This document shows positions 35,189 through 47,040 of a DNA stretch of 64,000 nucleotides, piece by piece (positions within the stretch are counted from its first letter, which is position 1; each line of letters opens with the position of its first letter). Under the pieces are notes generated by a model. It had not been told where the DNA came from, did not search any database, and saw nothing but the letters and a program-made list of their open reading frames with translations. Source of the stretch: Lepturacanthus savala (taxonomy: Eukaryota > Chordata > Actinopteri > Scombriformes > Trichiuridae); NCBI GenBank assembly GCA_030544235.1, contig CM060469.1, forward strand, positions 9,880,017 through 9,944,016, given 5' to 3'. A program made the position numbers and the translations under genes.

Positions 35189-35440
35189 GAGCCATCAGGA
35201 TGTCCGTGAAGTCGCAATGTCACAGTTACTGCTCACTTCACCATTCACAGCCATTAAAATCAGCCGATCTTCACTCATCTAAGTCATTAATATTAATGAA
35301 ACAGACACTGAACAAGCCTCCAGAGTTAAGCTTGAGACATGAGACGTAAATCTATGTCGAGATGACTTTTTGGTGCTTAAATCGACAAATATAGCTACAT
35401 TAATGGTATCAAAAGTTCCAGGAAAAGTGTACAATGTTTC
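35189..35440. mobile_element. MITE-like element, diverged copy 2 of the 30995-31382 family
   Basis: GAGCCATCAGGATGTCCGTG, CACTTCACCATTCACAGCCA, TTAAAATCAG, GAGATGACTTTTTGGTGCTT and CAGGAAAAGTGTA occur in the same order as in copy 1, with many substitutions. The left end is missing or decayed. Confidence 0.65.
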
Positions 35441-35989
35441 TGAATTTTTAGAAAAAAGCATAGACTTAAATTCAGCGCTCGGCAACGGTTGACGAAACCC
35501 GACGTTTCCAGAGCGAGAGTTGCTCCTCTTTTGTTTCTGAAGGCGGCGACTTGTCTCGTTTTTCTCCCCGCACGAGCATATTTCGTTTCATCCTCTCTCG
35601 GGGGCGGATGAAAACGTAGGAAGTGTTTTCACCTTTTTGCTGTGCCAGGCGCAGGGAGAGAGAGAGAGGAGGCCTCGCAGTTACACAGAAAGCCCGTGTT
35701 TGCCAAGTCAGTGTGTATTTGCATACTGAGGAGGTGTGTGTGTGTTATCGGCGCTCTAATGCCTGTCACCGAACACCTTGCATATGACCGTTTGTGTGCG
35801 TGTGTGTGTGTGTGTGTATTGGCGGCGTGTCAGCGGTGCCACAATGCAACCGGCATTAAACCCATTAGTGCAAACAAGGTTTACAGAGGCAGAGGCAGCG
35901 CGTTCGCACTCTAGGATTGATGTCTACAACTGTTGTCTCTGTTAACATTGTTAGTCTCTAATCTTCCCCGTTAGAGGCCCCGTTATCAG

Positions 35990-36450
35990 TGGCTATACAT
36001 CACCTGTTTTCCGCTGCCTCGTCGTCATTTAGAAAAAGCTTCTGCTTCTCATCTTCAAGCTTATTCACGCGGGGTAAGTGTGGGGTCATCCCCAGGTGAA
36101 AGGTCACCCCCGTCGGAGGGCACGGAAAGGAGGAGTCTGGGAAAGTGGAGACAGATTGGTCGCCGAGGGCACGACCGGCCGTCCGAAAACACCTTTCCCC
36201 CCCGATATTAAGGGAAGACCCGGTCATGATTTATGGCGGAGAAATGTGTTTGTGTGTTATGCGGGTGACAGGGGAGCTTATTTAATCTGCCCACACAAAC
36301 GAGGGAGGTATGCAGGCAAAAGGGGGAGGTTCGCCGAGATGCTGAGCAAGCGGGGTGAGCCTTTGACAATGCAGCACATTGTGCCTGGAAATGATGGAGG
36401 GGGGGGGGAAGAGAGATTCGAATGAGTGAAGACATGCAGCCTACCGCTTG
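35990..36450. promoter_or_regulatory. Unique GC-moderate block with paired SOX-type sites
   Basis: ACAATG at 36366-36371 and CATTGT at 36377-36382 are inverted with a 5 bp spacer, the arrangement reported for SOX dimer sites, preceded by CCTTTGA (TCF/LEF-like). The surrounding sequence is low in repeats. Enhancer function is inferred. Confidence 0.35.
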
Positions 36451-37379
36451 TCACCGTGACATACGGAGCGGGTTCCTGCACGTAATCCGTTCACACGCGC
36501 TCATTTAACCAACTCCCGGAGCATCCACTTCCCCTTTTGATCGGGCGTAGGCTTCAGCTCGAGCACCAGCGACACGGGCGCGGTACGCTGCAGACGTTTT
36601 ACACGCAGCTTTGTTCTCGTGGAGTCTTGCGTCGCCTCCTTTTCGCACGTCTGTCATCATTTGTAAAAGAACACACGTATAAAAGCTGCTCATTAAAGGC
36701 TGACTCAGCTTCTTCCTGCAGATGTGACACCTGGTGCGTCAATCCCCCCCCCAAAAAACAAGCATCATTGTTTCCATAGAGAACAATAGTGAGTGTGTGT
36801 CTACCTGCCCACACATGTGACTCTGTGCACCCCCCCCTCTGTTTGTTAGCATGGTGCCGCTAGCTGACAATTAGCCCTGAAGGCCTCCCTGTCTGGCTGT
36901 TGGTAAGAATCAGATTCCCTCCTGACAGTCGGAGGCGTCACTCTGAAGTCTGTGAAAGAGACGGAGCAGACGTGGGTAAATTAACACATATACACAAATA
37001 AACCCAAAAGAATTTGTAGGTTTTTGGACGTGCCGTTGAAGCAGCACTGAAGACGCTCGCGTGTGACAACTCTCCACCTTCAATCACAGCAGCACATCTT
37101 CAACTTACTTATTTTTGTGCTCTTATACATTTATTTCCATTACTCCCTGGAAAAGAGTAATGATGAAATCAAAGCAAAAAGAGTGATAGCAGTGTAATAA
37201 GATAAATTGTCGATGAAATCATACCTTTCTAAATACAGCCTGCGGTCAACCCCGATGACTGGAAGTTTCAATGTTTTAACATTTCCTCTCTACAAAGTGG
37301 GTCAAGATTAAGCATCCTACAAAGAAGAAGAAAACGTATTTCAGCCTAATTCTTAATAAAGTCGCTTGAATATTCAGCT

Positions 37380-38075
37380 CCAGGCCTATCTTGTCAGGTT
37401 TCCTGCTCGAAATGACATACCCGCAATAAATACGGAAAATCTCCACAACCGCGAGGGCTTTCTACATAGGTCTGATTTCAAAAGAAAGCTACACATGTGG
37501 CTGTCTGCAGAAGTGTCAGAATCAATTCATATGTTACTATGACAGAGCAAAAAAAAAAAATCTGAAAAAAAATCTAAAATTCAGTCTCCGCCTAAGAAAA
37601 ATGCAGGTTTTACAGTGAATATCATATTGGAAAAGTTAGTGAGATGCATGTATTTGAACTGTTGTAATGAGGTGGACCCCTATTTTGTGCCATAGTGTGG
37701 CATTTGACCTTTTTTCATGTACCAGACTGGATTATGCTTCCTACAGATAAAAAAAATACTTTATTTACTGTTGTTGCTGAGATTTTTCTCATGCAATTTA
37801 TTTATTGGAGGTAATGATTTGATACAGGCAAGTCTGTGTATGTATGCTGCTTCCATATTTGGGGTCCTTTGATTTTATTAGGTTAACCACTTAAGCCCCA
37901 GGCCTGTTTTCATGTTTTAATGCTATAAATGACAATATATATGGAAAATGTCTACAACCACAACAGTTATGTACTTAAACCTGGTATCAAAAGAAATCTG
38001 CATGTGAAAAGCAAATATAGTTAGACTATGCAAAAAGAAATCTAAAGTTGTGTTTTACTATAGAAAAAAAATACT
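37380..38075 (+). repeat. Two diverged copies of an AT-rich repeat
   Basis: CTCCAGGCCTATCTTG...GGAAAATCTCCACAACC...TTTCAAAAGAAAGCT (37380-37490) and CCCCAGGCCTGTTTTC...GGAAAATGTCTACAACC...ATCAAAAGAAATCT (37897-38000) align in the same order and strand. The second begins TTAACCACTTAAGCCCC, similar to the MITE end at 26671. The family is not identified. Confidence 0.5.
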
Positions 38076-38569
38076 TTATTTAAAACTTAAAAAAGACCAA
38101 ACTGACCCAAATCAGGAAAAAAAAACACAAAATAAGCCAAAAAGATCAATTAAAGATAAAGATCGATTATTTGTCAATCAATTATAAGACTCTTTTATAT
38201 GATTGTCTTGGCACAACTGACGAATAGAGAAATGAGGTTGATTGATTGTTTTCTTTTGTCTATTACAAATCAATCAGCTCCTTCTGAGCAAATCCTGAAA
38301 TAAGGAAACCTTTGCTGAGGCCAAATGAAATTATCCCTCCTCAGGCTCATTTACAGTAATATATTCCTGTTTACGTAAGGAGAAAAAAAAAATCAGACAA
38401 GCTGTTTATCAGACATATTTGTCATGAATAGCTTCTTTATCGATGGGAACTGCGCTATGTTTAGACGCAGAAGAAGAAGTCTTGTCTGTTGAGATTCTGG
38501 GCTGTGCGGGGAAATCATATTCCTGCACGAGTTAACGCAGGTTTAAAAAAAAAAAAAAAAAAGCCAATG

Positions 38570-40020
38570 TCCAGCCCACTAGTGGTTAACCCTGTGTCGA
38601 GCACTTCAAACCCCGCTCCTGCTGCTCCCGCAATCTGTTGAGTGTGTGTGTGCGATTGTGTCAGTATCACCCACGAGGGTTCCCCTGCCATCCCGCTGAT
38701 GGAGATTAAATATTCATGATCATGTTTATTAATGATCAGCAGGCACCAGGGATCTCTGGGCTGTCACACACACACACATACACACTAGTGTGCCCGCATA
38801 TGAGTTCACACATTAACCTTTTAAAATCGCACGCCCTCACACACTTGCACTTTCGATCCCAACCTATTTCTAATCTCCCACCAACACAAATCAGATACAC
38901 AGGAATACATTCTCTCTTGATTTTCACTTCACTTTCTCTCTCTCACACACACATACACACACACACACACAAAGAAAAACACTCTCCTACCTACAAGAAT
39001 GCTGTCTTTCCAGTACAGTCAATGAGACACACACCTCTGATTAAATCTCCCTTGTCTTTGTCAGTGCTGTCTAATTTGGTAGGCGTGTGTGTGTGTGTGT
39101 GAGTGTGTGTGTACGGTATGGATCTGCCGGGCTGTTAAATAGAAAAAGAACAGATTTCCTGTCTCCTTGTCTCTCTGGACTGCTGGTCTGAACTCTCCCA
39201 TGGGTGGAGGGGATGGACCGAGGATCTCGCTGGGAACATCTGCGACGGCCGGCCCCAGCAGAGACTGCAGTGTGACAGGGCCTATCCGCAGCAGATGTCA
39301 CATCAGTGTGTGTGCGGGAGTGTGTGTGTGTTCGGGGTTGAGAAGTCCGTGACCGGGGGAAAGATGTACTGTACAGGAAACGCTCTCGATGCTCTCTCTT
39401 CCTTCCTGTCCATCTTTTCACATTAGTCTCCTGTCCTGTTCATTATTGTGGGGATAAATAAACATTAAAAACCAGTGCCTCCTCCTGTAATTATAACAAA
39501 ATAAAATAAAATCTGATACTTCCCTTTATTTTCTTTCCGTTTCAACCTCTTTCCCCACTCCTCTCTTTCCTTTTGACTCAGAAAGCGTTTGTCCTTCCTT
39601 GATGTGATAGAACTATATATACTATATTGCCCCACGGCCTCTGCAAATGAAATGACAAATGAGCGATGAGCAGAGGAGCGCTGATGCCGCACTCCGCTCG
39701 CCGTCCCATCTGAATCCCTTCTTCTCTCTCGTCCCGCCTTTTTTTTTCCCCCTTTCCCCTTCAGCTTCCCCTCCAGTCACTTTTCTCATTATTTCCCCCA
39801 CTTCCTCCCCTAATCCTCTTCTATTCATTTGGCTATTTGCGCTTCACCTCTCTATCGCGCATCTCTTGCTCCCTCCACTCTTTGTCCTCCAAGTGGCCCG
39901 ACAGACGATCTGGTCACACTTGCCCGTAACTGAGTCTCCCGATGGGACTTTTGTCTGCTTCCAAAACTAAAAATACTTTTTTTTTTTTAAGCGCTCAAAG
40001 GTTCCATTCCACATCTGGTC
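38570..40020. other. Intergenic DNA with CA/TG microsatellites
   Basis: Short CA runs (38765-38778, 38945-38970) and TG runs (39085-39110, 39309-39330) are mixed with pyrimidine-rich tracts. The open frames here are dinucleotide-driven. No gene seen. Confidence 0.7.
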
Positions 40021-40232
40021 CACAGAGGCCAGAGAGCAGCCAATTACTCTCCAAACATGAGGGATTTGAATGAATTCAGAATTTCAGCTGTTAGTTGGTG
40101 ATGCTGAAAAAGGTGGAGAAAGAAGGTGAAAACATATAGAAACTTTAACCTACAATAATCAGTATCTATTATTAAATATGGATAAAATGACTAAGTATGT
40201 GAATAGCTGACTCTTCAGTTTCACTCAGCGTC

Positions 40233-40441
40233 TTTAAAGGTACAGTGTGTATTTTCACCCTGTAGTGATTGCAGATTGTATGTAGGACAATCTACTGTAT
40301 TGAAACAAATTAGATAAACATGGCTCTTTCTTACTTTAATTGAATTATATACTAATTAAAACATACATAGGAATATTGTATTCCATTTCTGACAGGTCTG
40401 TTCCGCTAAATGCAGATAAATCTTACACAGTTGACCTTTAA
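40233..40441. mobile_element. MITE with TTTAAAGGT / ACCTTTAA ends, 209 bp
   Basis: TTTAAAGGTACAGTGTGTA at the left and TTACACAGTTGACCTTTAA at the right are inverted repeats. These match a fish family ending in TAAAGGTCCAGTGTGTA (recall). The interior TGCAGATTGTATG also fits. Confidence 0.7.
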
Positions 40442-40449
40442 GCACTTGT

Positions 40450-40700
40450 TTTGGTTTCACGGCCCACATCTTTACTGATTTGATTCAGTCTCATGGCTCT
40501 CATCAGCGCCGTCGCTAACAACGTTAGCAACTATCTGGTGAACATGGTGGAGCACTTAGCAGGTCAGGATTTGGTTGGGAGCAAACAGAGCTAAAATGAC
40601 AGTAAATATCAGCCTGAGCCTCCGAATGAATGGGAATGTGGCTACTCGTCTGCTGAATGTGTGTAAATCACTAATTCCTAATTAAAAAAACAACGTACTG
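40450..40700. repeat. Fragment of a dispersed fish repeat
   Basis: GCCGTCGCTAACAACGTTAG, GGTGAACATGGTGGAGCACT and AACAGAGCTAAAATGACAGT in this order are familiar from a dispersed fish repeat (recall). Ends not defined. It lies between two MITEs. Confidence 0.5.
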
Positions 40701-40713
40701 ACCTATAAGACAC

Positions 40714-41377
40714 TTAGGCCCAATCCCAGTTCTCCCACCTTGGCCCTACTCCTCCATCCTGCATGACCAGCGATGGGCAGGTTTTCCAGTTTCTTCTGGG
40801 GATCGAGTTCAAGCTTCATGTTGAATGAGAAGGTTCCTTTATACACTTTCTCTGTCTTCATGTGTGAAACAGAAGAAAATCATCTTTTTCATATTAGCAG
40901 GACTATTGCTACCCTGTTGAAATCCAATCAGCACTTGAACATGGAACGTTTATTGTGATTTATTAGGTTTGCCTTCGTATCTGGTATCACAGGTGAGAAT
41001 CTGTTGAAGTTAAAAATATGCTATTAATATCAATTAATAAAAGCTTCAATAAGAAAAAAAACAATTTAATTGTGGTTTAAATGTCAGTCTTCAGACTACT
41101 GTACAATGTATGCTTAAAATAACAATTTATTTAAATTAATCATGGTCACAATAAATATTAATGTTAATGTTTGTGAGCAATTCATCATGCAATAGGGTTG
41201 TATTTCCACAAATTGAATAATTATAATCCTGAGACATAAGCATTTTATATTGATATAGAGATATACCTTAAATTATTAATGGAATCCCCTTTTCCAATAA
41301 TTTCAACCCCTTTTTGGGGCCACTACCAATAGAGGACATTCCAAAACTAGGAGTAGGACCAACTGGAATTGGCCCTA
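40714..41377. mobile_element. Element with long imperfect inverted ends TTAGGCCCAATCCCAGTT
   Basis: The left end TTAGGCCCAATCCCAGTT, then TTGGCCCTACTCCT, pairs with the right end, which in reverse reads TTAGGGCCAATTCCAGTT then GGTCCTACTCCTAG. The length is about 664 bp with no transposase frame. A fish MITE of uncertain superfamily. Confidence 0.6.
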
Positions 41378-41616
41378 AATCTATGTTGTTAATAGCTTGT
41401 TTCTGCTCTCTGAATGGCCCCTAAATAAAAAAAAAATCACCAGTTTAAAGACGAGACAGTTTTATCAGTGCAGATGGAATGTCTGCGACTGTGATTTAAT
41501 GACATTTCAGTTCTTCTGTATGGCTCTGTAAGAAAAACACAAACAGCCCTTTATGGTTCAAATGTCAGTCTTCAGACTACCGTATCTTTGATCTCGGCAC
41601 AGTGTATACTTAAAAG
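41048..41616 (+). repeat. Direct repeat pair around the right end of the 40714-41377 element
   Basis: ATAAGAAAAAAAACAA...AAATGTCAGTCTTCAGACTA...TGTATGCTTAAAA (41048-41118) recurs as GTAAGAAAAACACAAA...AAATGTCAGTCTTCAGACTA...TGTATACTTAAAA (41527-41616). The first copy is inside the element, the second 150 bp outside it. Confidence 0.8.
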
Positions 41617-41808
41617 AAAGAGAACGCCACAACTAATACCACAGTCTGCAGCGACTTCAGACAGCAGACAGCAACCCCAGTAACACCTACTGTACCTCCC
41701 TACAAATGCCACTTTCGCGAAGCTGCTAATATTCGGCTTGAGATACTATGCAGCACTGAAATTAGAATATGCTCCTGAAACAAAGTCAACCAGCCAGCAG
41801 TAGGAATT

Positions 41809-41810
<2 letters not shown>

Positions 41811-41884
<74 letters not shown>

Positions 41885-41885
41885 T

Positions 41886-41940
<55 letters not shown>
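41811..41940. repeat. (TA)n microsatellite, 130 bp, interrupted once
   Basis: Pure TA alternation broken by CTGTATGTGTG at about 41884-41894. Open frames of Tyr-Ile repeats through it on both strands are artefacts. Confidence 0.97.
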
Positions 41941-41943
<3 letters not shown>

Positions 41944-43019
41944 TGTGTGAATATATCAACACAGAAAATGTGAAAAAACAATAACAGACACGTTACAATT
42001 TCAATGATTAACTCTCATTATCATATCATTGCCATTATAATGATAAGGTGTGTTACACAGGCAAAGGAACCAATGTGTAAATTAGTGGCACATGTCAGCT
42101 GTAAAAGAGGCCTGACAATGAGCGCTTTATTATATACACTAAATGTTTATATTATATGGGTTGTGATCTGTATAACTCTCACCATTTTCATATTACCCCC
42201 ATAAAACAGTACAAAGATACTTAAGGTTTAGTGTTTGTAATATCTCGTCCTCTACCTGCACATGTAAACACTTTATAGTCCCAGTTGTCTGAGTAATGGA
42301 GGATGCACGGCCCTTTCCCAAGGATACATTACCCTCATGTACACGCTTTGTTTTTAAATCAGACACCTCACACACACACACACACAGGGGAGATAATCCG
42401 ATTTCACAGCCCAAGTTAAAGGAGTCTCACATGGACACATCCATTAGCTATTATTAGCTAAATAGGCTAATAGGTAAACAGGCACACAAAGGGCTGCTGT
42501 GCAGAACCCCAGGTGCAGGCTTTTGTGAAACGCACCTAAATAACTGCAGTCTCACCTTAACTCAAGGCCAGGAAAGCTCATGTGCATTGAGAAATTTCGG
42601 TGCATATCGCGTTAAAGCTGCAACTGCAGTTAAATTTTCACTGCACTTATCAGTTTTTGTCAGTCTCTTGGAAGAACTTCTTGGAAGTTTACCCCCGAGG
42701 AGACATTACGGAGGCTTATGACAAACCTGAAGCGTTCATAGACTAATCCGCCGTTTCCGTGCACGCCTCCGCAGGCCGCGTGAACAAACCAGTCCAGACA
42801 ATTTGGAAAGGGGCGGTATCAGCTTTCAGGTCAATCGTTTCCTGCTTTGTTTTAAAAACTGCCAAACAGACAGACAAACCGCCTCGCTCGACTCCGTTAC
42901 TGCCCCTGCATCCGTACTGCTAGGCGATCATTTTTGTCGGGGGGGGGGGGACTCGGAGCAGTGCGAGTGTTCCCAATTAGGCAAGTGAAATGAACAGATT
43001 TTAACAAGGTAATAATTTT

Positions 43020-43470
43020 AACAGCCCCGGTGCTCTGCTCCCTTCACATGGGTGTGAAAGTGTTTCTCAGCAGGGAGCGAGGAGGTAATGGGTGTGGGAA
43101 TGTTAGACCAGGCTAAAAGGGAACGATCCAACCCTGATGGAGCAGTAAGAGCCCGTTTGTTTCTGACACTTTGGGCATTTTGCGAGCGATCCATTAAAGG
43201 CCGGTAATGTGGGAGCCTCGCTAATTGGCGAAAAAAAAAAGAGACTCTGCTTGCGGTTGTTGTTGCATTTTAAAGGATCTAATTAACACGTCTGACATTC
43301 CCCCGGCTCTCAACTTTGTCCCGCAAAGTTGTTTGTGTCTGAATTGCGCTCGCTTGTTTTCGAGATGGTCTGTTGCTCTTTATTGAATTAGAATGAGCAG
43401 AATTTAGCATCGGCGCAGCCCATTAATCGGATTACTCTTCCGAGTACCTAATTGCATTTGGCTCATTGGA
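43020..43470. promoter_or_regulatory. Unique block with OTX/bicoid-type paired site, enhancer-like
   Basis: Low-repeat sequence with many homeodomain-type words: CTAATTGGCG, TCTAATTAACAC and CCTAATTGCATTTGGC. TAATCGGATTA at 43424-43434 is an inverted pair of TAATC/GATTA half-sites. No exon features. Inferred to be regulatory from motif density and lack of repeats. Confidence 0.35.
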
Positions 43471-44730
43471 ATCAGCCTTTACAGTTTTGTTTTGTTTGTT
43501 TTTTTTTCCTGAATGGAGCTTTTGATTTTCATCTGTTGGCCTTTAATATGTTGTTCTCATTACGCTGAACTTCAGCTTACACAATCAAGGCCTTCGCCTT
43601 CACCAGCCTTTCCCGGAAATGTTCCAGCATTTTCCCTGCTGTATGTGAATCAGAGCCATAATCCGCTCTTGCAATTTTCCACCTCAGGAACCAACATTAC
43701 AGAGAATACGATGTGAAGGCTGCGTTGTGAATAAAAGAGAAGACTTGTCCAGTCCGGAGCTTTTGTTCATAAAGTAAAGCCAAAATCGTTCAATAATTTA
43801 TATCCTTCCCTCGCTCGCATGGGATATATTTGGCTACTTACTGCTTCTCAACTTTGTCATTGTCAAACCTGCCCCATATTCCCTTAAAAGAGATGTAAAA
43901 AACTGGCCCTCGCATGTTGACTCAGGTGCATTTTTGTAGATCAAGGCTTGATGGCATGCTGACCGTGCGCTGAACTGTCCACCGTGAGTCCATCAGACAT
44001 AATGTCTCCGTCCGTGTTTGGACATCATGTAGCCAGGCTTGACACGGCATGATGGGACAACAAATGTGCTTTTTAGGACAAGGCAATTTTGTTGCCAGTC
44101 ACCACAGAGAGGCACACTGTAATAACCAGAGTGAAAAACCCGGGCTGATGATTTTTTTTTCCTCCTTCATTCACTCGGGCAATGTTGCTTGAGAGGAATT
44201 GGTAAAAAGAATAAATTCAGTGTAGATGAAAAATAGAGGCTTTAAGGGTTTTTGGTTAACTATAGAAGAGATTTCACACAACAGATGCTCAGATGCATCC
44301 ACAAAGCTTATCTGAGCAAGCCAAGATATAGAGTTCTTATAGAAAAATAAGAACGCACACCAATCTTTTGCTATTTGTAGCTTTTGTTTTGACCAGTTGG
44401 TGTATTGGGTGTATTATCTTCTTGCGTCATGTTTTATCTTATTTGTCGTATTCACCCGATTCACATGGAAACAGGCTAAATAAAGGCTCTCGCGCTGCAA
44501 TTTGCCAAAAGGCTTAGACAGGGCTGCGAGTGCATAAACACATTCATGCTGGAGTGGGCTTGTGAATGAGTATTAAAAACCACGGGCTGATTCCAAGTGT
44601 GTTGTGATTTTATTCTTTGTTGGTGCTTTTCGAAAGAGCTCAGGGCATTTGTCATTAAATGGCAAAATGAATTGTGGCTGCAGGGGTGATGGGTAATGGT
44701 GTCACTGGGGTGTCAATCACATTTACTGTC

Positions 44731-45210
44731 AGTGGTGGACAAAAGACTCAGGTCCTTTACTTGAGTAAATGTAGATACTGTCGTAAAAAAAAGATCAATA
44801 ACAGGTAAAATCCCTGAATTGGAAACGTTAATGTATGCACTCATTATGCAGACTGTTAGATTATTGTAGTGTATTAAAGTGTATTATACCTCTTGTTTTT
44901 AATCACTATATATGTGAGATGATTTACATATTTTAGTTCATCAATGTGCAGCCAACTTGTGATACTTAGTAATAGTACTGCATAGAATATTATATTATAT
45001 TATTAGGTGAAATATTAAAATCGTCATGTGAACTGTCAAATAAAACAAATATACTGTATTGGAAAGTACAATGTTTCCCTCTGAAATACAAATGGAAGAA
45101 TAAAACAGTACCACATGGAAATTCTTAGGTAAAAGTACAAGTACTTTAAAATTGTACTTAAGTAGAGGACATGAGTAAAAGTACTTAGTTACTACTTTAC
45201 CACTGGTTAC
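44731..45210. mobile_element. Fish MITE with AGTGGTGG ends and 8 bp flanking repeat
   Basis: The left side AGTGGTGGACAAAAG...CCTTTACTTGAGTAAATGTA pairs with the right side, which in reverse reads CCAGTGGTAAAGTAGTAACT then AAGTACTTTTACTCATGTCC. This is a well-known fish family (recall). TTACTGTC at 44723-44730 is repeated exactly at 45211-45218. The right side carries six extra bases before that repeat, so the exact boundary is uncertain. Confidence 0.8.
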
Positions 45211-46279
45211 TTACTGTCATACACACGATTCTCACTTAATTTCAATATAGTTTACAGCAGCTATAGTATATTCAGGAGTGTATATGCAAGCCTTGTGTTA
45301 TTTTTTACTGTCATTTGAATCATTTTGTATTAATTGACACTAGAGAAAACCATTTGTGCAAATTGCTTTTTTTTTGCTTTTGTCATCCTCTGAATTTAAG
45401 TAATCCTGCACAATCTTCTCCAAACTTCTCTGGACATTTTATACAACGACGCCGCTTTAATAATCCCTCCTTGATTGGCCAGAGATGCGCAGATCTCCTC
45501 TAACAGCCCCGATCCACCTAGAGCGCTGTGAAATTATTCATTTTTCAGGAGCGTAATGATCGCGCACACTGCAGATGGAAACGGGCACGCAGCCAGAGAA
45601 AATGAAAAATGGAGGTGCTTTCCCACAAGGCCGTTTTAGACCAGTTCCAGATGATCGTGCATCAACATCCAATACACAGTAAAGAAAGAGTGAATATTTG
45701 GCTAGATCAACAGCAGGCCTTTCAGCACTTCTTGCAGCCATGCTGGCAGATGTGTATGTGCTCTTTTATTTTTCTGCAGGTGCAGACTTTTTTAGCATTG
45801 TTTAACAGACCGATCCTCCCATCCATCACGCGGCCGTCTCTATCTTTCCCCCCACAGAGAAGGACACAAAAAGGCAAATTCATCTCATTTCTCTGTCACA
45901 CCCCTGCGATAGTTTCTTCACCTACAACTCAAGTAATCAACACGTCCAGCCCTCCTCCCTCCCTCCCTGTCTCCGTATTAAGTAATATCATGTCTGTGGG
46001 CAGACAGGCGGCCAGACTCAAATCCATCACGTATGTGTTTTCCCACACACCAACGCATCCATATGGCTTTATTTATTATTTTCATCCATCTACCTGCTAT
46101 CAGCCATCATCATTTACCTCTGCAATAAAATGAAGCTGTAGGAGTAGTTTTCTTAAAAGGAATCCATTCTTTTTTTTTTAAATAAAAGAATTACAGCGGG
46201 ATACAAGAAGCTAAATCAGGGGGCTTTAAGTGCATCCATCTGTACTTTAAAAAACCCAAATAACACTGGTGCGAGAAGT

Positions 46280-47040
46280 TGGCTGCTGCGACACGCGTTG
46301 CCCCGGTTGTCGTCATTGATTTCCCATTACTTAAGCCCTCGGGAGTCTGCGAGCAATCCGTAGGATCAGATCTGTCTTGTTCAATTTAAGGTCTTTTGGA
46401 GAAATGGCCTGGCCCTTTCATACCTTATCTTCACCCAGTGCCCTTCTATCACCTTTCCAGCGTAAAGATTTCCTTTGTCTGCCGCGTGAGCCGCTGCGGT
46501 CACACCTTTTGCGGGCCGTGTGCGCTTTAATGTCGGCTGCTGTGTTTACACGGGGGTTGTTTCAGGGTGTGGCGTTCGAGTGTCTGATTATAGTCTTTTT
46601 CTCGCCCCCTCCCTCTGTCTGTCACCCACGCACACACAGTTAGGACAACTCCCTTCTTGTGTTTTTGTATGTTCGCTCACAGAAAAAAAAAATTCTTCCC
46701 TCTGCAAACAACCACAGAGCACCTTCCACGCCATCCTGCCAGCCTTTGAAACAACTGCACGACACTACACGACACCATTTTGAAGGCTACATGACAAACG
46801 AGCGCGGTAATTACACGTGGACGCAGGAAACGGGCCGGCCCTCGCGGCTCAGCAACTCATACAGCGGGTAATAATGGACTGGATCGCGTTGTACAATTGG
46901 CAGCAACGAGAAGGGTGAGAAAATCACTTAGCGGGGGATCCGCCTGCCCCAATCCCCTTCTCTCATGTACAATACCCGGCTAACGCACGCTCACAATTAC
47001 CTCGGCGGCCCCATTACAGCAGCCATAATGAGAAAAAAAA
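46280..47040. promoter_or_regulatory. GC-moderate unique block, enhancer-like
   Basis: Many CpG and few repeats: GCTGCGACACGCGTTGCCCC, GATCGCGTTGTACAATTGGC, TACCTCGGCGGCCCCATTAC. No exon features that I could support. It resembles conserved non-coding DNA of gene-poor vertebrate regions in texture only. Confidence 0.3.

Noticed and set aside
36410..36425. GATTCGAAT, possible tRNA B box
   Set aside because: No A box, no acceptor-stem pairing and no clover-leaf could be drawn around it; no tRNA was found elsewhere by eye.
41700..41984. Tyr-Ile repeat proteins on both strands
   Set aside because: Translation of the TA microsatellite.
45609..46133. 174-codon open frame on +
   Set aside because: Low-complexity Pro/Ser/Phe content at the 3' end, no family resemblance, in intergenic DNA.
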